Shown one piece after another: positions 9,601-21,600 of a stretch of DNA of 64,000 nucleotides; position 1 is the first letter of the stretch; the number at the start of each line of letters is the position of its first letter. The stretch is taken from NCBI RefSeq assembly GCF_932276165.1, contig NC_064005.1, positions 5,394,001-5,458,000 of the forward strand, in the 5' to 3' direction. The translations under genes and the position numbers were made by a program. The notes under the pieces were generated by a model, which saw nothing but the letters and a program-made list of their open reading frames with translations, made no database searches and was not told the origin of the DNA. The DNA comes from Plutella xylostella. Taxonomy: Eukaryota > Arthropoda > Insecta > Lepidoptera > Plutellidae.

Positions 9601-12600
9601 GGAAAAGCCTAAATTTAGTTAAACGGCTTGAAGGATCCGTCATGTTAAATAAATAAATTAACGGCCTGTGGTCCGTTCTAATATTAAACTTTTTGCCATA
9701 TAAATACGGTCTAAAATGTCGTACAGACCAAACAATAGCAAGTAGTTCGAGTTCGATCACTGGGTATCGTGTTTCGGCCGGTTTCAGATTACGGCTCGCA
9801 TACGCTACTACCTTGCCATTACTATTAGACAGTATGGCGCCAAGCCCTTGCTTACAAGCGTCTGTTTGTAGCGTAAACGTGTTATTATCAGAGAAATCTG
9901 GATAGTCAAGGACTTTTGGACTAATTAAGGCCTGTTTTAACTTTTGGAAAGCACGTTCACATTCGTCTGTCCATAGAAAAACTGCATCTTTCTTGCAAAG
10001 TGCGTTCAACGGGTATGCAATCTCTGCGAATTTAGATATAAAACGTCTGTAGTAATTTGCGAACGCTACAAATCTTTTGACTTCGTCTGCATTTTGTGGA
10101 GTTGGGTAATTGTTTAATGACTCAATTTTTGACGGATCTGGGTAAATTCCCTCTGACGTGATTTTGTGGCCTAAATAAACAATTTCTTTTCGCAAAAACT
10201 CACACTTTAATGGATTTAGTTTTAAGTTAACCTTACGGAATCGTTCTAAAATTGATATTAGATTTTTAATATGGGTTTCTAGGCAATTCCCAACAACAAT
10301 AAAGTCATCTAAATAGATTAAACAGGCTTTGTAATTTAATCCGGACATAGCTATGGTAATTAGGCGAGAAAATACACTAGGCGATGTTTTTAATCCCATG
10401 GGACATCTTTTCATTTGGTATTGTTTGTCAGTCGTAAATGCGGTGTACTTCCTAGATTGTTCCTCAAGAGATAATTGGTAATAACTTTGACTCAGATCTA
10501 ATTTTGAAAAATAGATGTTATTAGATAGTGAGTCTAATATTTCTGTAATGTTGGGCAATGGAAATTTATCGTCTATAATTTTATTATTTAATTGACGATA
10601 ATCGACTACTAGTCTCCATTTTTTTTCTCCTGACCTATCTGTCTTTTTTGGGACTAGAAGTACAGGACTAGACCATTCAGAGGTGGTCTCTTCAATAATG
10701 TCATGTTTAAGCATCTCGTCTACTTGCTTTTGAATTTCACCTTTTAGTGCGTTTGGCAATCTATAAGGCTTGACGTATACTGGTGAAGTGTTGTCTTTCA
10801 ATTTGATAGAATGTTCAATTAAATTAGTTGTGGAGAGAGTATCTCCTGGCATATGAAAAACGTCGGCATATTTAGCACACACGCTCTCAATGCTCCTTTG
10901 TTCCTCCTTATTTAAATAAGAACGTAAATTGAGTAAAGTTAATAACTTCCTAACTCTATCGGACGTAATAATATCCTCATCAAACTTACACACGTTGTAA
11001 TCGCTCAAACAAAATACTTCAAAATCGCTAATTCCTATTTTAATAGTACTGTCAGTAGTGTTTAAGATTCTAATTGGAATATGGCCATTTTTTGGTGTGG
11101 AAATAACACCTGCTGTGTAGACCCCTTTCTTAATTTCCTTGGCTAAAATGACGCAATCATTGTTTAATGTCGTTGGAATGTGTTTAATTACTTCGCATCG
11201 CGGCGGGATTGTAATTGATTTTTCATTTACTTGTACGATGATAGTTTTGTTTTGATTTTCCAAACTCAAGGTATTGTTTTTATAATTCAAAACCGCATTA
11301 TATTGTGTGAAAAAGTTTTGCCCGAGTATACCATCTGAGGTGCAAGATATATTTTTAAAAATGTAGAACTTTTGGTTAAATGCTACCTGGTTAATAATAA
11401 TATCTAAATAAATATATCCTACGGATTCTAAATTACCACTTATTCCTTTTATTATTATTTTATCCTGTTGAATTAAATTTAATAAGTGCTGGTTGTTTAA
11501 TAACCATTCATATTTTAGTACACATAGACTCGCTCCACTATCGACTAATAATTTTAATTCATCATCTGAATTTAGCCCACATCTAATCTCAAATAAATTA
11601 TTAAAACTTAAAATTGAATGTGTTTTATTCTGTTTGGTCACGAAAAAATTCTACTTCTTCGGAATTTGGCACGTCATCGGAGTCGTTGTGCTGAACTCGC
11701 TGAAATCGCGAGTGGTCGCCGCGTGCGCCCTGCGCCTGGCCACGCCAGCTGTTTGTGTACCTATTGCCAGTGGGCCGGGCTATACCCTGGACTCCTCTTG
11801 CTTATCCTTCTTTCTTCAGACGGCACTGGTGGTTAGTTCAGTGCGGGACATGGTCGCGATGTTGTTTCGGTTCAGCTCCCGTTGAATTGTACGGACGAAG
11901 TGTTTATTACACTTTTTAATGATGTGGTAGATGAGGGCCACCATCAATAGAAATACAGCTACGCCAATCAGGATTTCGATTATTTCTAGTTTCTGGGTGT
12001 GGTGCTGGATTGTCGAGGCAGAAGCAGCTCCATTCGCGTTTTGTGCAATGATTACTTCTTCTTTTGATTGAGTTTTTCCCATGATTATTTTCGTTCTTCA
12101 GATTGTCTTGAACAATTGCCTTGTATCGTCTTCGGTTCGATAGGTAAGGTCGCCATCTAATAAAGGCCGACGCACGAGTAAAAGAGACTGATTGGTCTTG
12201 ATGTGTTTAATCCATAATTAAAAGTGAACCCAGTACAAAATCTAACATAATCTTATAAATAACAATTGGTGCTTACTAGGCACAAGTTGCGTGCGTCACG
12301 TTGCAGTTAAAGTGGAGATGTTGCAGTAATAAATGGAAGTAGTGTTTAATAAATTATGCTACTTCACTATGTTGAAATGGTAATTCTAATGCTCTACGGA
12401 TTGTTAGCATAATGAAGAAGCAAAGAGGTTTCCATAAGTGTTTATATAAGAGTATTTATTATTAGAGTTTTGCATCCCATAATAAAATAATATCACGACT
12501 AAAAAAACGTATCTAATAATCATAAACGTTTACTTATAGGTATTTTAAAATTGTATATCTGAAATAATATGAATGAGGCTGACATCAGTGGGTCTTCGGT

Positions 12601-15600
12601 GTGTTGATTATAGTACCTAGACCCTGTGCCGTTGCTTATTGCAGATAAAAATTACTGCCATAGTATGTATACGACTACATACATATATTTCTTTGTAGGT
12701 AGGTTGGTAGGAATAACCTAGGATGATTTCATAAAATTAGACTGGCATATAGGCCAAGTATGGAATGACCTGACCGTTGCTCCTCCCCCAGTGGGCCCCT
12801 CTCCATTTCACTGGTGTCTCGGCTGCATCAGTTATATTATTATTAAGTATATGAAGTGCATATCAATAGTGGCCAGATTCAGCCCTCTGACCAATATTGC
12901 CAGTAATTTGTCTGACTGAAGGTATAGTGCCTGTAGTATATGACCGAGTTGTCGAGAGCTACAGGTCAAGTAGTTTAGAAAACGGGTTACGAGACCAATA
13001 TTTCCCCCCCAGTGGCCCCCCTCTCCGTGTCGCTGGTGTCGCGGCCGCAGCAGTTCGTGGCGGGCGCGGCGGCCACCCTGCGCTGCGTGGCCGACGGCAG
13101 TAGACCACCAGCCGTGATCTCCTGGTTCAAGGACAGCAGACCTTTCGCTAAGGAAAAAGTGAGTAAGAGATGTACTGCCGCTGGAATCCATCGAATGCAT
13201 TAGTTATTCTGGCGACAAGTTGCCGACGACTTAAACAATGTTGTTACTTGTTATGCAAAAGTTGCGCGCTGACTTTCAACATAATATGAACATCAACTGA
13301 AATATACCTACCAAGTAGAGTGGCGAAACAGTACCTATCCTCAGCCGATCCTCGGCCAATGTACGGCTAGCAATTAAACTTGTGTTCGGCCGAGGATACT
13401 GTCTCGGTACTGGGTAGCTGTAATCAGGGTATTATACAACATGGCGAACGCTACCTACGAAGAGGGTAGTGGATTCCAGGATTAATAAAAGTACCTATAT
13501 TTTTAGACAGCATTCATAATAATTATAATGGTGTTGCCGAGAATCAAGTGCCAATACCAAAAAACTGTAGGTAATAGTGCAACCATTATTACATAATATC
13601 TTCTTTTTCACACCTTCTCTCTTACGCAGGTGAGCGACCGTTCCAACGAGACGTGGTCGATCAGTTCCCTCATCCTGGCTCCGGCGCCGGCGGACCACGA
13701 GGCGGTGGTGAAGTGCGTGGCCACCAACCCGCGTCTGCCCGCGCGCGCCATCGACGACCAGCTCACGCTCAATGTCGTCTGTGAGTAGCTTAGATCAACA
13801 ATGTGCGGACTAGATGGTGTGTCGCCGCCGGACCACGAGGCGGTGGTGAAGTGCGTGGCCACCAACCTGCGCCTGCCCGCGCGCGCCATCGACGACCAGC
13901 TCACGCTCAATGTCGTCTGTGAGTAGCTTAGATCAACAATGTGCGGACTAGATGGTGTGTCGCCGCCGGACCACGAGGCGGTGGTGAAGTGCGTGGCCAC
14001 CAACCTGCGCCTGCCCGCGCGCGCCATCGACGACCAGCTCACGCTCAATGTCGTCTGTGAGTAGCTTAGATCAACAATGTGCGGACTAGATGGTGTGTCG
14101 CCGCCGGACCACGAGGCGGTGGTGAAGTGCGTGGCCACCAACCTGCGCCTGCCCGCGCGCGCCATCGACGACCAGCTCACGCTCAATGTCGTCTGTGAGT
14201 AGCTTAGATCAACAATGTGCGGACTAGATGGTGTGTCGCCGCCGGACCACGAGGCGGTGGTGAAGTGCGTGGCCACCAACCTGCGCCTGCCCGCGCGCGC
14301 CATCGACGACCAGCTCACGCTCAATGTCGTCTGTGAGTAGCTTAGATCAACAATGTGCGGACTAGATGGTGTGTCGCCGCCGGACCACGAGGCGGTGGTG
14401 AAGTGCGTGGCCACCAACCTGCGCCTGCCCGCGCGCGCCATCGACGACCAGCTCACGCTCAATGTCGTGTGTCACATAGAAAAACAAAGAAAAAAACTTT
14501 TAGCTTTTTGTTTACTGTCAAACCATTTTAAGTTAAACTTAATGATAGCGATTGTAACAATAAATAAAGTCGCAAATCTTTTAACCGAACTAATTCTAAA
14601 TAAGAGCTCTACCACTGAGCTCAAGAATTTTGAATTCAAGACGTTTTTTTGCCTATCTAGTTCGTCAATTGGTGAGTATGCACTTATGCAGGCATGATTG
14701 ATTGTTTTATTCGATTTTTATTAAAGTTTGCCATTTTTACTTGCCCGTATAAAGACTTAATTATTTATATTATTCCTTGCGCAACTCGTAGTGAGAGCGT
14801 TTGTGTTTTTAGTGAACAAGCTAGCAGCAGGCCTAAAGCTATCAGGTTTTTAAAGCTTTAAGTTTAAAATGATAAATTTTGTCGGGCCATGTACACAATA
14901 CATAAGTAAATAAGTAATGAAAAATCCATTCGATCAGAATGAATTTAAAAGCTAGTACTTTTGTTCCAGACGCCCCGATAGTGACTCTGACTCTAGGCAG
15001 CACGTTGAACCCTCACGACATCAAGGAAGGCGACGACGTGTATTTCGAATGCATCGTGCGAGCCAACCCCCGGGAGCACCGGATATCGTGGTACCATAAT
15101 GTGAGTGGATAGTGTGTAGAGTAAACGTGTTTATAACGTACTACACTCACGAGCAATGAAAAAGTTAGAGTGACAAAAGCACCAAATTATTCCAAAACGA
15201 AAAATATAGAGACATAGGTACATTTAACAAAGTATCAGAATATTACTTATCAGCATATTGTTATATATCAGAAGATAGATATGTACTTACATTTAATAAA
15301 GTACTTATCAGAATATTACCCACTAAAACAAAAATATTTTGATCAAATCTAATTTAAATGTTTGAAAGAAAGTGGAACTTTTTCATTGCTTGTATTGAGT
15401 ATATTTTTCATCCCTTCTTCAGTTTCAGTAGTTTCTATATAGTTTAAAAATATATATTTTGTTTTACAATTAATTATAACGATATACTTCAATATGTGTA
15501 AAAGTACTTATACTAAACTATCTATATATTTTACAAATAAAAAAGATAATAATATAAAATACTTATGATAACATCCTGGCCTGGAAATATTCTACCCTTA

Positions 15601-18600
15601 ATAAAACAGGAGTTTATCAAAGGTAGAAAGGTAGTTATTATTCTGGTGGTTTAAGGCAATCAAGTCGTCAAAGAACAAGGACATAGGACAGTTTTTACCT
15701 GATTGCACGGAGGCTGGTGTTTTTCCCTAGATCCTGTACTAATAACGCAATTTGTAAACAGCATTTCCAAGTCAATTTTTCTCCCGACAGGACAAACACG
15801 TGACCCAAAACATGACCTCAGGCATCATAGTGAGCACCCGCTCTCTAGTACTACAGCGGGTGACGCGCGGGGAGGCGGGGGGGTACGCGTGCAAGGCGGC
15901 CAATGCGCGCGGAGAGACGTCCAGCGACGTCGTGCGGCTGAGGGTGCAGTGTGAGTATGCTTGTCTCTTTCACTCGCTTGGTTGTTCTTAACGTCACTGG
16001 GCGTTGAGTGTTTTGTGATGAAATAGAATGTTTCGAAGCACGGGGTTGCTCTCTGAATGTATGAATTTCACGCAATCGGCACGTTTCCCAACGTTTTCCC
16101 GAAGCTGTATTTGTATTTCGTTGCAGTAACTATACCGATAGTATGACAGCTCTCTGAAACTTCGCATTTATTATCTTAGTAAGGTTTCTCCGAATTTTTT
16201 TGAGTTTCTCGTCGTGATAAAATGCATAGTCTTACTATAACGTACGTCACTCGTGCGTCAATATGTAACTCAGGGATCTTTTTTTAACGGTTTCTCTTGT
16301 ATGATAGTGAAAAATTTATAGATAGTGAAAATTTATAGGTACCTAATAAAAGTGGCCCATCTAGATGAGTCAGTCATGAGATTCAGCTTGACCTATACCT
16401 GTCGGCCGGTTATGCAACACAGCTTAGTGGAATCGCTTTCCCGGCAAGTGACAAATGAAATCGCGACCAAAGGTTGTCAATCAACGCGCGGTGCAGCTAA
16501 GCCGAGGCTAACGATTTTAATTACTCATGTCAAAAAGTTTACGACTCCTGCCCAGCTGTGCCAAGTTTTCAGCATTGTATTGAACCCAAATTCGGTATGA
16601 CTAGTTTAAAAACAAACACATCTAGGTATTCCTGTGGGTTTTTGATTCTTATTTTAATAAGTTTATCAAGCATATCTGTGAGAAAAACATAATAATTAAG
16701 TACCTTTAGTTTATTCACAGTTCCATAAATTAAAATCTTTGGTATCTTGAATGTAGTACATAGTAACTAATCGATTGCATGCTATCTTGACATTCGAAAA
16801 CGGCGAAAATACGTGCGGCAATAATGCACTTGTAAAGGATACCCGACATGAGCTAAGCTTATATACAATAGATATTATATAGGTAGGTACTAACGAGCAA
16901 TGAAAAAGCTCCAGTGATGTGGAATGGCGACAATGGCAAGTGGATCTTTTTCATTGCCCGCGAGTGTATAATGTTTATACACATACATACATCAAAACCA
17001 CGGCCCGCTCCCGCAGGTAGGCATATATTCAAATGAAGGCTACGATCCACGTCCTTCCTTCCTTCGCAGCCCAACCGCAACGTAATTGCCAATGCCGGTA
17101 CTGTGTGTTCACTGTAGATAGACCCCCGCTTCACTACACCAACACTTCATATTTACCCTATTGCAATGTCTTAAGGGTGACGAACTAGCATTGTTTATGA
17201 AGTTCAAAGGACAATTGGGCGAAGTGAACGGATAGAACTAAGGCTACACGTAAATCATTCGAATTATTGCCGTGTATAACAACGCTTTGTCGACTTAACC
17301 CTAGTTTTGTGTTGGGTTTTAAGGATATGCCGAGTTTTGTGAGTCTAGTAGGGATTTATTGTACTGGATTTTTTATAAAACATAATTTTGGACCATTTTC
17401 TTTTACTGCATGTCGGTTATCTACATCAAAAACAAGTTGGTAACAACGCTATAGATACGAAGGCAAGAATTCTTTCGAAAAAGCTGTCAGCACCATTCAG
17501 ATTACGAATAAAGCTAAAAGCAATACATTATTTATGAAAAGAAATACTCTCAGCATAAAGTACAGTGTAACCAAATAATAATGATGAATGACAAGACCTC
17601 ATCTTCTATCACATCATTAAACAAAGTAGGTAAAAACACCACCATTCTTAATCATATAAAACAAAAACTATAATACCTCCACCCATTCTCAACTTTTAAT
17701 TATCAAAATGTAACACCAGTGATGCAAAGTCACTGATATTCCGAGCTTCAATTTAATTCGAAAAAGCGTTGTTTTAGTAGCGCGGAGTGGAATAAATTTC
17801 AGTACCGAAATCCGGCGGTTTATTCATACATTCGTTTACTTAATTGAAGGTTGTGAGGTATGAATGATTAAGTGACTGTGTGTATGTAATTTGTGGAGTA
17901 AACGCCCATTGGGGAAACGCCGAGGAAATGTGCAGACAGAATAAATCATATATGTTTTTTGACTAGGAAATTATCGTTGGGCGGTTGAAAAATTATCGTT
18001 ATGGAGTTACGTAGTCGGTGTAGTGTGGATAGTGCGAGACGCGATGCGATAGATTAACACATTGAACTAGTCAATGGTGAAAGTATCAAATGCACTGGAT
18101 ACAATAATGTTTATGTATAGAGGAAAAGGTTTTTTTATTTTTATCTCTATTTCGGGGCATTGCCCCGCCAAGTCAAGCAAAACCGCAGCAGCATGGCCGA
18201 AAATCCTTTTCTCGCTCAGTTTTAACTGTAATGTTATGAATTTGTAAATAAATAAATAGCACACTAGAAATTCTTTGCAAATCGTATCTTTTCAATGTAT
18301 ATTCTCAATGAATAGCGGGTTTTACCTCCACAGAAACGTTTGAATAACATTTAAATAACAAACAACTACCGCTGTAAACGATTAAAGCTAAAATGTTTCC
18401 TAATAGTTTACATAGAACAGCGTAAGTGACAAGAGAACAAATATCAACATCGTACATTAGCATTAAAAGCGCCAGTAGGCCTATGGCGATAGCTATATTC
18501 GGGAAACGAAAACGATCTTATTTCTGTTCATGTTTCGATAGGGTGGTGGACGTGATGGTAAAGTGAGAAAGGACGACGTAAGTCTTAATCAACCTAAACA

Positions 18601-21600
18601 ACGCGATTGTACATAGCTTAGCACAGGTAGCGTTCGTTCAACTCGCCTCTACTGCGCGTATACTAGCAAAAACTACTAGCAAAAACCGACTTCAAAAATT
18701 ACTAAAAAGTAAGAAATAATTAATAATAGCAGCAACTGTTCTTTTTTATGTTGGTGCCGTGACAAAGGAATCTGTAGAAATATGGCACCAACTTCAAAAA
18801 AGAACAGTTCCTGCTATTATTTATTATTTCTTACTTTTTTGGTAATTTTTGAAGTCGGTTTTTTATTTTTTTAAATTATTATTTTATTTTATTGTTTTTA
18901 GTTTATTTGCAATAATAAATTGTCACTCAAAAGTAAGACGCAAATAATACCATTACGTCCTACTAGTCAATACGAATCATTCAAGCCTAAGCACGAGGTA
19001 GTTGCTATATACCGTTGAGGAGTTCCCTTGACTGCCTTCCGTTTCCATCATCAGACCAGTTCAAGGTCACCATCATATTTTTTAATTATAAGAACTATAT
19101 TGACGTTCTAAATTTCATTAGAATCGGTTAATAGGTGCCCAAAGGAAATTCATACCCTGTTTTTACCCCTTTACCCACCCTTGGGGGTGAAACAAAATTC
19201 TGAAAAAAAATGGGACCACCTGGGAGCTCAACCCAGCAGATCAAAAAAATAATTTTCAAAATCGGTCCATAAACGGCTGAGTAATCGGTGAACATACATA
19301 AAAATATAAAAAAAGATCCCGACGAATTGAGAACCTCCTCCTTTTTATGAAGTCGGTTAAAAATAACCAATGAAATTGGATAGAAGATACAAACGGACAA
19401 AGAATAATGTATTTTTAAAATTATTAGTGTCAGTGTTCTCTAGATGGGGCAAAGGCATCCAAAATTGCACAGTGACTCTCCATCGCCACCGGTTTTGAGC
19501 TACGCGTTTGATTTCGCTCCAAGACTTCCCTATCTTCTTCGCTTCATTCACAACCTACCATGCGTCGCGAGGTCTGCTTGGGACGCCCACGTTTTCAATT
19601 TCAATAGCTGATGACAAGGATAATAAATAATAATAATTCATCAACTTGAAGCAATCGGTATAAGAGGCACCCAACTGGATCTCCTCACAGATTACTTGAC
19701 TGATCGATACCAACATGTGCGAATTGGCTCCCACATTAGTGATGATCGTATAGTGACACACGGAGTTCCACAAGGAAGTATTTTAGGACCTACCCTATTT
19801 CTCGTTTATATAAATGACCTTCTCTGTCTTGAAAACTTCCAAGGTAAAATAGTATCTTACGCAGATGACACTGCTATGCTATTCTCTGCTAAAACGTGGA
19901 ATGAGGTCTTTAATATGGCACAGGTGGGATATAATAGGGTAAGGCAGTGGTTACGTTCAAACATACTGACCTTATATCAAGATAAAACTAAATACATAGC
20001 TTTTGGTATCCGCAACGTTAATATTGGTAACAACTATAAACTAGTCTCACACGAATGCTTCAACCACGCAGATTGCACTTGTCAGACACTACAACGTGTT
20101 CACACTATAAAATATTTAGGGATCATCATAGACTCGAATCTAAGTTTCAAACAGCAAATTGATGCAGTATGTAGCAAAACCCGTAAGTTAATATACTTTT
20201 TTAAACACGTTAGACATATAGTAGAACCTAAAATACTTAAGCAAATATATTTGGCAATTTGCCAATCCATTATAGTAAACTGTATTTTATCATGGGGAGG
20301 TGCACCTAAAACTACACTGAAAAGCCTTGAGGTAGCACAAAGGGCTGTACTAAAGGTTTGCACCTTTCGACCATATTATTTTCCAACAAATGAACTGTAC
20401 AAATCATGTGAGGTGCTTACCGTACGGCAGCTATTTCTTGTTCGTAAGGCAGCGTTCCCACTACGCCGGACCGGCAGATCTGCCGAAAACCGGACTACGG
20501 ACAGAGTGTTCACATTACATCGGATCCCGGAAGAAATTCAGACAGTCCTCAGTTGAATTTGGACCTGCGCTGTTTTCTTTCTTTTTCATCCAGTTCATCG
20601 AAGTTTGGTTTCAGTATTAAACATACTTCACGCCATGCTGCTAACTTTAAGTTTTTGTCTTTATAGACGTCTTCGGTCTTATCCCACAGAACAGGTCTCT
20701 CTTGGACAAGCGTAATTAAAGTTTCTGCTTGAATATCCATGCTAAACGTCTACTTTTACCAGAACATGCGAGCCGAATGACGTGAGTGGAACACGGGCGG
20801 GGCGAGGGGAGCACGAGCGGGGCGAGCGGGGGACAGATACCGGCACAAACTCGTTCACATTACTCCGGGCCCGGTCGTTCTACCGGCAATTCGTAGTGAC
20901 AAAACGTTCGGTAGAAATGCCGGGCTCGGCAAAAATGCCGGATCCGGGATAATGTGAATAGCTTCATATAAATTGTACAGCCACTAGCTCTTCCGGCAGA
21001 TTTACCGGCGCGGCAGATCTGCCGGTCCGGCGTAGTGGGAACGCTGCCTATCCTAACTAAACAACATAGTAGTCTAATCTTTGACGAAACCATATTAGCT
21101 AACAGAAGAAATTATATGGTCTGTAAGCAAACACAAAGATGCTTAACTTCCTTTGCGCAAAGATTCTTTGGCTTTTTAGGTCCATATATATATAATAAAG
21201 TAAATAAAATAATACATATTTATTCGTTAGACTTAGGAAGATGCAAAAAAGAAGTAATAACTTGGCTACAAAGTCTAAATTATTAGGAAACGGAGGAGCT
21301 ACTTGTTACACCTACATAAGTAACCACATATAAATTATTTATGCACAACACACCCTCTCACACACACACCCATACACTTTTTCACACCACTCACAGAGAG
21401 GACACTTTTACTCACCCACTAAAATAATAATTTTAAAATTTAAATTTAAAATAAGTTAAAATTACTCAAACGAGATAAGAACAATACTTTTATTAGAAGC
21501 TAGATATATTTTTATACCACTATTCTAAGGGGGCACTGTATGCTGAAATACAGGTTATTTGACCTAGTTCAGCAACAGATGGACCTGTAAGTTTTTGCTG

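Larger units (their letters stand above)
7549..12366 (-). mobile_element. Gypsy-type LTR retrotransposon, Gag-deleted, identical LTRs
   Basis: Minus-strand element flanked by 4-bp duplications CTAT (7545-7548 and 12367-12370). The two 211-bp LTRs (7549-7759, 12156-12366) show no difference by eye. Inside, in element orientation: a primer-binding site directly after the 5' LTR, a small membrane-protein ORF (12082-11816), a short Gag C-terminal remnant, an intact 1,219-codon Pol, and a polypurine tract before the 3' LTR. Identical LTRs mean a very recent insertion, so the missing Gag body was probably already absent when it jumped. Confidence 0.93.

Noticed and set aside
13608..14462. 284-codon minus-strand ORF of repeated SVSWSSMARAGRR units
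   Set aside because: It arises because the 138-bp exon repeat is a multiple of three; it is antisense to Side-family exon sequence and has no independent support.
13692..14470. Regular repeats as a CRISPR array
   Set aside because: Units are contiguous 138-bp exon copies without variable spacers, in a eukaryotic gene.
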